Of a stretch of 42,722 bases of DNA, positions 1 to 7,878 are shown piece after piece. The notes beneath the pieces are model-generated. The model ran no database searches and had not been told where the DNA came from. It saw only the letters and a list, made by a program, of their open reading frames with translations. How positions within the stretch are numbered: the stretch's first letter is position 1; each line of letters opens with the position of its first letter. The translations under genes and the position numbers were made by a program. The DNA comes from Longibaculum muris (lineage in GTDB: Bacteria; Bacillota_I; Bacilli_A; Erysipelotrichales; Coprobacillaceae), in the NCBI RefSeq assembly GCF_004343035.1, contig NZ_SMCQ01000026.1, positions 1 to 42,722 of the forward strand, read 5' to 3'.

Positions 1-78
1 TACTTATATATACGCTTGCAAAGTCTGATTTTTCTTCTTTTTTCTTAAAAAAAGTTAAAAAACTTTTCATTCACCCAT

Positions 79-106
79 ATTATAGCACAAAGCAAACTTT
101 TATCAA
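79..106 (-). promoter_or_regulatory. Sigma-A promoter reading off the left edge
   Basis: On the minus strand a -35 box TTGATA (101-106) is followed after 16 bases by a perfect TATAAT (79-84). It points left, out of the window, and must serve a gene whose start lies beyond position 1. It sits just past the terminator of the HAD operon, which fits the start of a new transcription unit. This is consensus matching only. Confidence 0.6.
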
Positions 107-121
107 TTACTTAAAGCAAAT

Positions 122-145
122 AAAAAAAGAGCATTCACTCTTTTT
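122..145 (-). terminator. Rho-independent terminator of the HAD/VOC/GNAT operon
   Basis: An 8-bp stem (124-131 with 138-145) with a 6-base loop is followed on the minus strand by a run of Ts (As at 122-128 on the plus strand). It lies about 70 bases after the last stop codon of the operon and before the outward-facing promoter. Confidence 0.75.
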
Positions 146-213
146 AAATCGTATATGATAATAAATTATTTGAATTAAGTAAATCTTATCAAAAGAACAG
201 ATCATTTTATAAT

Positions 214-1011
214 TTAAAATAATATTTTTAATATTCTAGCTAAACCATCTTCATCAATCCGTCTACAAATCAAATCAGCAACATCTTTTAATTCTTTAAC
301 AGCATTACCCATAGCGACTCCAACATGACAGTATTGAATCATTTCTAAATCATTTATTCCATCTCCAAATGCATATGTATCATCTTTTGTTAAATTATAA
401 TACTCTAAAACTTTTTGAATTCCTACTGCTTTAGAAATTGTTGGAGAATACAATTCAAATGCATTTTCGCTACCATGTTCATCATAATTTACAACATATC
501 CAAAATCATTTTTTATATAATCAATAACCTTTTCTCTATTTTCATCAGTTACATTTGCTTCTATTTTTAATGTCCTTTGAATCACATCATATTTATCAAA
601 CTCCGTTTTAAATTGACTAGCAAATCCTACTTTATCAAAAAAATCATATAAATCATTATTTTGATTATCAATATAAACATGTTTTGCTGTTTCAATCATA
701 TAAGAACAATCTAATTTTTCTAACATTTCCATTGTTTTTACTGCCAGTGTTGCATCCATTCGATCTTCATAAATAGATTGGCCATCAATTTCTACATAAG
801 CTCCATTTGCTAATATATAGCCATCAAATCCAGCCTCTAAAATTTCCTGATTTAACATTGCTCTTGGACGACCACTAGATATAAATAATTTATGCCCTAA
901 TCCTTGTAACCTTTTCATTTCATCTTTAACAGTTTGTGGAATATCCACAATCCCTAAACGACTTTCTACCAATGTTCCATCAATATCAAAAAATAATACT
1001 TTCCTACTCAT
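214..1011 (-). CDS. Cof-type HAD phosphatase
   Basis: A HAD-superfamily phosphatase of the Cof/YbiV type. It probably hydrolyses small phosphorylated metabolites such as sugar phosphates or pyridoxal phosphate in the cytoplasm. The nucleophile motif DIDGT gives Asp9 and Asp11, motif II is SSGRP near residue 45, and motif IV GDGIND lies at about 216-221. The large segment between motifs II and III matches a C2-cap. I start the gene at 1011 because GGGAGG at 1016-1021 sits 4 bases upstream; the earlier in-frame ATG at 1021-1023 overlaps that ribosome site. The protein is then 265 residues, normal for the family. It is the last gene of a four-gene operon and is followed by a good terminator. The substrate cannot be told from sequence. 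Confidence 0.9.
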   Translation of the reverse strand: MSRKVLFFDIDGTLVESRLGIVDIPQTVKDEMKRLQGLGHKLFISSGRPRAMLNQEILEAGFDGYILANGAYVEIDGQSIYEDRMDATLAVKTMEMLEKLDCSYMIETAKHVYIDNQNNDLYDFFDKVGFASQFKTEFDKYDVIQRTLKIEANVTDENREKVIDYIKNDFGYVVNYDEHGSENAFELYSPTISKAVGIQKVLEYYNLTKDDTYAFGDGINDLEMIQYCHVGVAMGNAVKELKDVADLICRRIDEDGLARILKILF

Positions 1012-1023
1012 AAATCCTCCCAT

Positions 1024-1758
1024 TTATATTTTCTCTATAAGCTTCCCATTTTTATCTAACAATTCTAAATAACTTTTAATTTGATAATCAGCTAACTGAT
1101 TAATTTGCTCACGCTCAGCATCAGAATATTGATCCTCAATAACAACACATTCAATTCCTGCATTTTTAGCCGCTTCAACACCAATCAACGAATCTTCAAA
1201 AACCAAACAATCTTTTCTAGATACTTTTAAATCTTTCATCACACGTAAATAGATTTCAGGATTTGGCTTGATAGCTTTTGCATCTTCTCGTGTATAAACA
1301 AGCGTGAAATAATCATCAATATTTGCTTTAGAAATAATACGATGATTATGTTTTCGATAAACATCCATATTTGTACGCTTAGTTGTTGATGCAATAACAA
1401 GTTGATAGCCTAATTTTTTTAAACTTTTAATAAAAAGCTCAGCTCCTTCTTTGTAATCTACAACATGATGCAAATAATCCTGAGCTATTTCATAACGCAA
1501 TGCATGAATGTCTTGAACACTCAAAGTTGATTGATACGTTTTTTTTAAATATGTGCAGTATTCTATATAAGGATTATCTGCCTGATCATTTTTTCTTAAT
1601 ACTTCATCACGTTTTCTTTGTACATTTTTAATTTCACTTTTTCCATCTTCACGTATTCTTTGAATCAAAGCTTCATCAACTTGATTCCAAATTCCGACTG
1701 AATCAATTAATGTTCCATCCATATCAAATATAATCACTTTTTTATCTTTCAACATCAT
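1024..1758 (-). CDS. HAD hydrolase, beta-phosphoglucomutase-like subfamily
   Basis: A second, unrelated HAD hydrolase. The nucleophile motif DMDGT (Asp12 and Asp14) starts the protein, ASTT near residue 125 is motif II, KPNPEIY carries the motif III lysine, and FEDSLIGVEAAKNAG is the acidic motif IV. This last motif is typical of the subfamily holding phosphoglycolate phosphatases, beta-phosphoglucomutases and sugar-phosphate phosphatases. The helical segment after motif I is a C1 cap. The start ATG overlaps the stop of the VOC gene as ATGATG, with GAGGAG 5 bases upstream; the second ATG is equally possible. The stop is 12 bases before the next gene's start. Adjacency to another HAD enzyme suggests phosphometabolite clean-up, but the substrate is unknown. 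Confidence 0.88.
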   Translation of the reverse strand: MMLKDKKVIIFDMDGTLIDSVGIWNQVDEALIQRIREDGKSEIKNVQRKRDEVLRKNDQADNPYIEYCTYLKKTYQSTLSVQDIHALRYEIAQDYLHHVVDYKEGAELFIKSLKKLGYQLVIASTTKRTNMDVYRKHNHRIISKANIDDYFTLVYTREDAKAIKPNPEIYLRVMKDLKVSRKDCLVFEDSLIGVEAAKNAGIECVVIEDQYSDAEREQINQLADYQIKSYLELLDKNGKLIEKI

Positions 1759-2186
1759 TTATTCTCCTCAAAATCTCCAGTAATCTCTAAAATATTCCCA
1801 TCCGGATCTTTAATATTAAAATACCAATAAGGCATATGAACATTGACATACATAAGTTTTGAGACTTCTCCAATATTTAATGATAAGAGTCTTTCATACT
1901 CAGCTTTTAAATTATCTACCTCAAAATTCAAAATCATTATATTATTCTTTTTTTCATCATCTTCAATAAAAAAATCATCAATATATGCTTGATTAAAATA
2001 TTTATGATTTTCTATAATTTTTTGATCATATTCTTTATTATACAAAGAAACTGTTTGCCCACATTTAAATGTAACCCATCTTTCTTCATTCATATAAATA
2101 GGATCTTGTTGTAAAAGTAATTTATAAAAATTTATTGATTTTTCCATATTCTTAACACAAATATATGTTGTTCCTAGCCTTATCAT
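1755..2186 (-). CDS. VOC (glyoxalase/dioxygenase) superfamily protein
   Basis: A 143-residue single-domain vicinal-oxygen-chelate protein. It shows the usual opening (a beta strand, then KNMEKSINFYKLLL as the first helix) and the closing pattern DPDGNILEI with the conserved terminal Glu metal-ligand position. Small members of this family include glyoxalase-like enzymes and antibiotic-binding proteins. The metal ligands other than the final Glu are not obvious, so catalytic activity is uncertain. It overlaps the upstream GNAT gene and the downstream HAD gene by 4 bases each (ATGA), implying translational coupling across the operon. Confidence 0.8.
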   Translation of the reverse strand: MIRLGTTYICVKNMEKSINFYKLLLQQDPIYMNEERWVTFKCGQTVSLYNKEYDQKIIENHKYFNQAYIDDFFIEDDEKKNNIMILNFEVDNLKAEYERLLSLNIGEVSKLMYVNVHMPYWYFNIKDPDGNILEITGDFEENK

Positions 2187-2752
2187 AATTTTTCATTTTC
2201 CTTTATGTTTCTCCATTCATCTTCTAATATGACCATTATGATATCATCTGCATACTGTTTTCCATCCATAATAGCATCTTTTCTAACTCCTTCAACCTGA
2301 AATCCAGCTTTTTCATAAACTCTTTGTGCTCTATGATTAAAAGAAAAAACATCTAATTCTAAACGATGCAATTTTAACATTTCAAAAGCAAAATCTCTTG
2401 TCTTTTTTACCACCCATGTTCCAATTCCTTTTGAACAATTTTGACTATCAAAAATAACAATTCTAAAATTAGCTGATTTTGTTTGCCAATCTATTTCATT
2501 AATAACACTTTCTCCTATAAATTTTCCAGCTGGATCAATAATCATAAAATCATATCTATTCTTATCATCAATAATCCGATTATAATATTGAATAATTGTT
2601 TCATAGTCAAATTCTTCTAAAGTTCCTGTTAATCGATTAACTTCTTCATCTATTTTACCAAAGCAATCTTGATAATACTTTTTGGCTTGTCCCTTTTCAA
2701 AGGATTGAAGTCTATATTTGCCTTTCTCCCAGCTTATTTTTATTTTTTCCAT
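2183..2752 (-). CDS. GNAT N-acetyltransferase, RimJ/RimL-like
   Basis: A GCN5-related N-acetyltransferase of about 189 residues. The acetyl-CoA pyrophosphate loop is seen as NCSKGIGTWVVKK (a variant of Q/RxxGxG/A), followed by HRLELDVFSFNHRAQRVYEKAGF, the beta5-alpha4 signature of the RimJ/RimL/SpeG-type branch. The acceptor may be a protein N-terminus or a small amine. I start at the ATG at 2750-2752 because GGGGAG at 2757-2762 is ideally placed; an in-frame GTG at 2764 overlaps that ribosome site and is less likely. It is the first gene of the GNAT-VOC-HAD-HAD operon and overlaps the VOC gene by 4 bases. Confidence 0.85.
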   Translation of the reverse strand: MEKIKISWEKGKYRLQSFEKGQAKKYYQDCFGKIDEEVNRLTGTLEEFDYETIIQYYNRIIDDKNRYDFMIIDPAGKFIGESVINEIDWQTKSANFRIVIFDSQNCSKGIGTWVVKKTRDFAFEMLKLHRLELDVFSFNHRAQRVYEKAGFQVEGVRKDAIMDGKQYADDIIMVILEDEWRNIKENEKL

Positions 2753-2851
2753 TTTTCTCCCCACTATTAAATATAATTCTATTACTATATTTTACAGGTA
2801 TCTTAATTAAATAACAATCTCAAAAATATATTTATATAATTTTTCATCCAT

Positions 2852-3259
2852 TTAATAATCGATAGTCATTTGAAAATCAACTGCTAAAATATCATAAACA
2901 AAATCATAAGTATAAAAACGATAATGTTTATATAATGAACAATCAATATCTTTTCTAATAGGTAATTTTTCTATCCATCTACTTGCATTCACCATTACAA
3001 AACTACTTTGATAATCAGCATTGTTTTCAATCATTTCATAGGTATCTAATTCACAAGAAAAATAAGCCAATACTTGTTGAAAAACCAATTGATAAGAAAT
3101 CCAATCTTTTTTATTTGTATTATTATAAATCAAATGTCCATTAATATCTCCACTCAAAGTTAACTGACCAAAATCATCTTGAATGAGCGTATTTAAATAA
3201 ACACAATCTCGTCCTTGTAAAATACCTAATTCTGTTTGTATTGCTGTTAAAGTTTCCAT
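2852..3259 (-). CDS. Hypothetical protein, 135 aa
   Basis: I do not recognise this protein. It is a soluble-looking 135-residue protein rich in aromatic residues (many Tyr, Phe and Trp), with no signal peptide or membrane segment. A GGAG ribosome site lies 8 bases upstream of the ATG, which supports a real gene. The C-terminal half is dense in Tyr and Asp. It is separated by about 100 bases from the GNAT operon downstream and diverges from the plus-strand membrane protein at 3426. No function is proposed. Confidence 0.65.
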   Translation of the reverse strand: METLTAIQTELGILQGRDCVYLNTLIQDDFGQLTLSGDINGHLIYNNTNKKDWISYQLVFQQVLAYFSCELDTYEMIENNADYQSSFVMVNASRWIEKLPIRKDIDCSLYKHYRFYTYDFVYDILAVDFQMTIDY

Positions 3260-3361
3260 AACTCATTCTCCATTTTTTTAAGATACAACTATTATGCCAT
3301 CACTCTACTCCAATAGCAAGTTCTAAACATTTTTATAGAAATATGTTTCAAAAAAACAGGA

Positions 3362-3390
3362 TTGAGAATATTAAAAAAGATGTGTATAAT
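3362..3390 (+). promoter_or_regulatory. Sigma-A promoter for the small membrane protein
   Basis: TTGAGA (3362-3367), a 17-base spacer and a perfect TATAAT (3385-3390) read rightward, with a predicted start near 3397. The next gene begins at 3426 behind GGAGGGG. This is one of the best consensus promoters in the window. Confidence 0.75.
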
Positions 3391-3425
3391 AAAATCAATT
3401 CTAAAAAATGAGTGGAGGGGAATAT

Positions 3426-3881
3426 ATGTTTGATTTAGAAGCAGAAATGATGTCTGTTTTAAGAGAATCAGAAGATCATGAATTATTAGAAACAATTTCT
3501 ACAGCCAAAGAATTATTTAATGAATGCGTAGAAACTAAGAAAATTATTCCAACTGAAGAATCATACATCACAATATCAAAAATATTTATCGGTGCTATTT
3601 TTATTTTTCTTGTCTTATTTTTGCTATTTATCCAATCGAAAATCTATCCTCTTGCTGCATTTTGCTTTGCTATATCACTTTTTTTAATTATAATTGCCAT
3701 AGTATTTTTTGTTGTCATGAATGTTGAAACCAATTGTTGGTTAGATTTCCTTGATAATGAAACTATTGAAAAAATAAATCAACTTATAGAAAAGCATAAT
3801 ATGAAAATTGTTGATACAGATGAAAAAATGTTTCTTAAAAAGAAACATAAAAAGATTATTGCTTTATCACATAATGTCTAA
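3426..3881 (+). CDS. Hypothetical two-helix membrane protein
   Basis: A 151-residue protein of unknown function. Residues 1-45 are acidic and helical. Two hydrophobic segments follow, about 52-72 and 80-104, then a charged C-terminal tail ending in a Lys/His-rich stretch. This gives a helical-hairpin membrane topology with both ends probably cytoplasmic. I start at the ATG at 3426: GGAGGGG precedes it, whereas the upstream in-frame ATG at 3408 lies before that ribosome site. It is one of only a few plus-strand genes here, has its own near-consensus promoter, and no partner gene follows it. Confidence 0.75.
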   Translation: MFDLEAEMMSVLRESEDHELLETISTAKELFNECVETKKIIPTEESYITISKIFIGAIFIFLVLFLLFIQSKIYPLAAFCFAISLFLIIIAIVFFVVMNVETNCWLDFLDNETIEKINQLIEKHNMKIVDTDEKMFLKKKHKKIIALSHNV

Positions 3882-4051
3882 AAGAAAACCAAAAATCTCA
3901 TACCTTTATATCATATTTTGACTAACATCTTCATATAAGATATTCCGCTTGATTCTATAAATTTTAATTTTGAAAATAGATATCCTATAAAATTCATATT
4001 ATTCATTCTGTATTCCATCAATCAAAAAACATGTGCCCTTTTGACATATAC
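3882..4051. other. Intergenic stretch with no recognised feature
   Basis: AT-rich sequence after the small membrane protein. I see no convincing terminator, promoter or coding frame in it. Confidence 0.4.
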
Positions 4052-4189
4052 CTATAGATTATATATTTTCTTTTTATTCATAAAATTGCTTGACCAATAT
4101 GTTTTTAATCTCCATTGTGGAGCCATACCATCATCAACCCAATATTCATCCATTGAAATAATTTTATCATAAGCCTCTCGTAAAGCCAT
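4052..4189 (-). pseudogene. 45-codon reading frame, possible gene remnant
   Basis: A frame of 45 codons opens with ATG at 4187-4189 and runs to a TAG at 4052-4054. Its translation looks protein-like, with a Trp/Asp/Met-rich motif (DEYWVDDGMAPQW) and a basic tail. However, it lacks a clear ribosome site and has a stop codon immediately upstream in frame. This suggests the surviving C-terminal piece of a lost gene rather than an intact small gene. I do not recognise the family. Confidence 0.3.
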
Positions 4190-4243
4190 TTATTTCTGCT
4201 TACAAGAACGTACTCAAATAAAGCTTAAAATGTCTATTACTCA

Positions 4244-4272
4244 AACAAGCAACACAAATAATGTTGCTTGTT
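4244..4272 (-). terminator. Terminator hairpin after the RlmD-like gene
   Basis: A perfect 10-bp stem (4244-4253 with 4263-4272) with a 9-base loop overlaps the stop codon. On the minus strand it is followed by only a short T-rich stretch, so termination may be partial. Confidence 0.55.
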
Positions 4273-5620
4273 ATTGTTTATATAATCTTACAATATTTTC
4301 AATGTGATGACTTTGTGGAAACATATCAACTGGTTGACAAATATCTACAATATATCCATGTTCTTGTAAATAAGCAATATCGCGTGCTTGAGTTGCAACA
4401 TCACATGAAATATAAACGACTTTATCTGGAGCCAAGGTAATTAATTGATCTAAGAAAACTTGTGAACACCCTTTTCGTGGTGGATCAACCATGACTACAT
4501 CAATATGTTTATTCTTTTTGGCAAATTCCACCATAAATTCACCTGCATCTTGACAAGTAAATTCAACATTTGAAATATCATTTCTTATTGCATTTTCCTT
4601 TGCATCTATAATAGCCTGTTCAACAATTTCTACTCCATATACTTTTTGAACATATTGAGCCATTGATAGAGATATTGTGCCAATCCCACAATAAGCATCT
4701 ATAACCTCATCAGTTGGCTTTAACTCTGCAAAATCAATTGCTTTTTGATACAAATGTTCAACTTGAATAGGATTAACTTGATAAAAAGATTTTACTGAAA
4801 TACGATAAGTATTTCCTAATAATTGATCTTCAATATAACCAGGACCATCTATTACCTTTACTTCATCTCCTAAAATAACATTATCATGTCTTGAATTTAT
4901 ATTTTGAATAACCGTTGTTAAATGAGGAAATTCTTTTTTTAAGGTTGAAATCAGATAATCAATCTTTTTAATTTTCTTTTGATAAGTAATGAAAACAAGC
5001 ATTAACTGTTGAGTTGTAAATGCATATTTTACAAGGATATGACGAATATTTCCCTGATGAGTGACTTTATCATAAGGTGTTTCTTGAACCTCCTGTAAAA
5101 GAATACGAACACGATTAATCAATTGATTTGATGCTTCATTTTGAATATAACATTTATCCATTGGAACAATATCATTACTATGTTGCTTATAAAACCCTGT
5201 TACAATCGTATTACCTTGAGTTCCTATTGGAACTTGAACTTTATTACGATAATACCAAGGTTCTTCCATCATCAAACAAGGTTGAACTCCGACATGACAG
5301 TGCCCAATTCTTTCTAATGTATCTTTTACTCTTTTAGTTTTAAAATTTTGTTGACCAGCAAGTGATAAATGTTGTAAATGACATCCTCCACATTGTTTAA
5401 AAATAGGGCATAATGGGACTTGTCGATAAGGACTTGCTTCATAAATTTCAATTAATCTCCCTACTGCATAATTTTTTAATACTTTAATAATCTTTACTTT
5501 TCCTACTTCATTAACTAACATATTTTTAACAAAGATAGGAAAACTATCAACTTTAACAATTCCTTGACCATCATGTGTATAATCAATACACTTTGCTTCT
5601 ATATATTCATTCTTTTTCAT
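4271..5620 (-). CDS. rlmD: 23S rRNA (uracil-C5)-methyltransferase, RlmD/RlmCD type
   Basis: A SAM-dependent enzyme of the TrmA/RumA family that makes 5-methyluridine in 23S rRNA. An N-terminal TRAM domain covers about residues 1-60. The iron-sulfur cluster motif is C71-x5-C77-x2-C80, with a fourth Cys near 158 in KCYIQN. The methyltransferase domain has DAYCGIGTISL for SAM binding, DPPRKGC, and the catalytic Cys406 in YISCDVATQARD. The length of 449 residues is usual. I start at the ATG at 5618-5620, which has GGAGG 5 bases upstream; an in-frame TTG at 5632 precedes that site and is unlikely. The exact target uridine cannot be read from sequence, since Gram-positive members may modify two positions (RlmCD). 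Transcription must pass a terminator just upstream or start inside the previous gene. Confidence 0.92.
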   Translation of the reverse strand: MKKNEYIEAKCIDYTHDGQGIVKVDSFPIFVKNMLVNEVGKVKIIKVLKNYAVGRLIEIYEASPYRQVPLCPIFKQCGGCHLQHLSLAGQQNFKTKRVKDTLERIGHCHVGVQPCLMMEEPWYYRNKVQVPIGTQGNTIVTGFYKQHSNDIVPMDKCYIQNEASNQLINRVRILLQEVQETPYDKVTHQGNIRHILVKYAFTTQQLMLVFITYQKKIKKIDYLISTLKKEFPHLTTVIQNINSRHDNVILGDEVKVIDGPGYIEDQLLGNTYRISVKSFYQVNPIQVEHLYQKAIDFAELKPTDEVIDAYCGIGTISLSMAQYVQKVYGVEIVEQAIIDAKENAIRNDISNVEFTCQDAGEFMVEFAKKNKHIDVVMVDPPRKGCSQVFLDQLITLAPDKVVYISCDVATQARDIAYLQEHGYIVDICQPVDMFPQSHHIENIVRLYKQ

Positions 5621-5630
5621 TCCTACCTCC

Positions 5631-5654
5631 AAAAAAAACGAGCATTGCTCGTTT
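5631..5654 (-). terminator. Terminator of the ligA-gat operon
   Basis: An 8-bp stem (5636-5643 with 5647-5654) with a 3-base loop is followed on the minus strand by eight Ts. It overlaps the end of the preceding gene and lies between it and the rRNA methyltransferase. Confidence 0.8.
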
Positions 5655-6387
5655 ATTTATTATTTAAAGTTTCTTTTGCTTTATTTGCACTATCTTTATC
5701 TCTTATTGAAGAAAGTGTATAAGAGAAATCATCATTTTGTACATTCTTTGTTCCATAGATTGGAAAATCTTCACTATTTTTAGAAGTTAAATATAAATTC
5801 ACTTCATATTGATAAATATTATCAATCTTGCCAAAGAGTGTACTATATGTTTTCCCATTTTCTTTAGGTTTACCTACCAAACCATCCAATGTTTGAACTG
5901 TTTTTTCAGCAATCTGTTTTGCTTTCTTCGTACTCATACCATCTTTAAAGATAATATCAACTTTTAATTGACGACATTCTGTAGATAGTGATAAATCTTG
6001 TATTTCAGAATATTCTTTCTTCATAGTATCAATTGTCGCAGCTTGTAAATCCTTATTAATTGATACAATACCTTCACAACGTTTTCCATAAACAGGACCA
6101 TCATTTTGTGAAGCAAAGAAAATATATGCGGCAAACGCAATCAATAAAACACCTAAACCAATTAATAAATAATGCCACCATTTCCATACAAACTTTTTCT
6201 TTTTCTTACTCATAGGTTGATTATCCTCATCATCAAAACTTTCAAATTCATCAGTATATTCATCTTGATTCATTGATTGAGCAGATTTTGCCATTCTCAT
6301 ACTCTCTAATTCATCAATATGAGAAGGTTGCTGGTATTGATCTTCAATATCATCATCTTCATCATCAAATTGAAATCTTTTAGCCAT
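5653..6387 (-). CDS. Hypothetical single-pass membrane protein with acidic N-terminus
   Basis: A 244-residue protein not assigned to a family. Residues 1-60 are very acidic (long Asp/Glu runs) and a basic KKKKK cluster precedes one membrane segment at about 70-93. The remaining ~150 residues would lie outside the cell. The ectodomain has two cysteines, near 104 and 137, that could pair, and an alpha/beta pattern. The positive-inside rule places the acidic tail in the cytoplasm. An AGGTGAG site lies 3-4 bases before the ATG. It follows gatB by 54 bases and ends the ligA-camS-gatCAB operon at a strong terminator. The context suggests co-expression with housekeeping genes rather than a specific job. 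Confidence 0.75.
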   Translation of the reverse strand: MAKRFQFDDEDDDIEDQYQQPSHIDELESMRMAKSAQSMNQDEYTDEFESFDDEDNQPMSKKKKKFVWKWWHYLLIGLGVLLIAFAAYIFFASQNDGPVYGKRCEGIVSINKDLQAATIDTMKKEYSEIQDLSLSTECRQLKVDIIFKDGMSTKKAKQIAEKTVQTLDGLVGKPKENGKTYSTLFGKIDNIYQYEVNLYLTSKNSEDFPIYGTKNVQNDDFSYTLSSIRDKDSANKAKETLNNK

Positions 6388-6441
6388 TTTCTCACCTACT
6401 TTCCACTATTGTATCAAAAATCATAAGAAATGTATAGGACA

Positions 6442-7875
6442 TTATTGTACTCTAGCTTTTAATAATTGAATTAAAATTTGATTTGTTACTTTTGGATTCG
6501 CTTGTCCACCAGTCTTTTTCATGATTTGTCCAACTAAGAATCCAACTGCACGGTCTTTACCAGCAGCATAATCTTGAATAGATTGTTCATTTGCATCTAA
6601 TACTTCATTAATAATATTTGTAAGTGTTGTTGGATCAGAAATTTGTTTCATTCCTTTTTCTTCAATAATCACTTCAGGATCTTTTCCTTCACTCATTAAA
6701 CATTCAAAAACTTTCTTAGCCTGCTTTGATGAAATTGTTCCATCTTGGATGAATGAAATCATTTTTCCCAAATATGCTGGTGTTAATTTTGTTTGTTGAA
6801 TAGTTAAATTTTCTTTATTTAAATAAGCTTGAACTTCACCTAATAACCAGTTACATACCAATTTATATTCTTGACAAGTTTGAATTGTTTCTTCATAAAA
6901 ATCTGAAATATCTTTAGATGCAACTAAAATATTTGCATCGGTTTGTGGTAAGCCATGTTTTTCAATGTAAAGTTTAGCACGTTCATCTGCCATCATTGGA
7001 AGCTCATCTTTTATTTGCATAACCCATTGATGATCTAAACGAATAGGTAGAATATTAGGTTCTGTGTAATATTTATAATCAACAGCATCCCCTTTAGCAC
7101 GCATGACAACTGTTTCCTTGCTATCTTCATCAAAACGTCTTGTTTCTTGTTTAACTTCGCCACCTTGAATTAAAACTTTTTCTTGACGCATAGCTTCAAA
7201 CTCAATAGCTTTTTGTACATTTGAAATAGAGTTTAGATTTTTGATTTCAGTACGAATTCCAAACTCCTCGCTTCCAAAAGGTCGAATTGAAATATTAACA
7301 TCACAACGCATTGAACCTTCTTCCATCTTAGCATCTGAAACATCAGTATATAAGAAAACCTGTCTTAATTTTTCTAAGTAAGCAGCAGCTTGCGCACCAT
7401 TTCCAATATTTGGTCTTGTGACAATTTCAATCAATGGAATTCCAGCACGGTTATAATCAATTAATGAATAATCATCAAAGTGAAATTGTTTTGCTGTATC
7501 TTCTTCCATATGGAGACGTTCAATTTCAACTCGTGTCACTTCTCCATCCACTTCAATATCTAAGTACCCATTTCTTCCAATTGGTCTTTTATCTTGAGTA
7601 ATTTGAAACCCTTTAGGTAAATCTGAATAATAATAATTCTTACGATCAAAACATAATAATTCATCAATTTCCATATGTAAAGCATGACAAACACGAATTG
7701 CAAATTCAACACCACGTTTATTTAAAACTGGCATTGTTCCTGTCATTCCTAAGTCCACTTCATTGACCATTGTATTCACATCTTCACCAAATGTCACTGG
7801 AGCAGCGGAAAACATTTTAGAATGTGTCTTTAATTCACAATGGACTTCTAATCCTATGACTTGTTCAAAATTCAT
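6442..7875 (-). CDS. gatB: Asp-tRNA(Asn)/Glu-tRNA(Gln) amidotransferase subunit B
   Basis: The tRNA-binding and kinase/transamidase subunit of GatCAB, which converts Glu-tRNA(Gln), and often Asp-tRNA(Asn), to the correct amide form. The N-terminal signature (IGLEVHCELKTHSKMFS) and the internal DYNRAGIPLIEIVTRP and GSMRCDVNISI motifs are diagnostic. The C-terminal helical YqeY-like tail (GQIMKKTGGQANPK) recognises the tRNA elbow. The length of 477 residues is normal. A GGAGGGG-type site precedes the ATG, and the gatA stop lies only 3 bases upstream, so the subunits are made together. Confidence 0.97.
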   Translation of the reverse strand: MNFEQVIGLEVHCELKTHSKMFSAAPVTFGEDVNTMVNEVDLGMTGTMPVLNKRGVEFAIRVCHALHMEIDELLCFDRKNYYYSDLPKGFQITQDKRPIGRNGYLDIEVDGEVTRVEIERLHMEEDTAKQFHFDDYSLIDYNRAGIPLIEIVTRPNIGNGAQAAAYLEKLRQVFLYTDVSDAKMEEGSMRCDVNISIRPFGSEEFGIRTEIKNLNSISNVQKAIEFEAMRQEKVLIQGGEVKQETRRFDEDSKETVVMRAKGDAVDYKYYTEPNILPIRLDHQWVMQIKDELPMMADERAKLYIEKHGLPQTDANILVASKDISDFYEETIQTCQEYKLVCNWLLGEVQAYLNKENLTIQQTKLTPAYLGKMISFIQDGTISSKQAKKVFECLMSEGKDPEVIIEEKGMKQISDPTTLTNIINEVLDANEQSIQDYAAGKDRAVGFLVGQIMKKTGGQANPKVTNQILIQLLKARVQ

Positions 7876-7878
7876 CTT

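Noticed and set aside
3292-3495. Minus-strand hydrophobic open frame across the promoter at 3362
   Set aside because: It overlaps a consensus plus-strand promoter and the start of the small membrane protein; its hydrophobicity comes from AT-rich composition.
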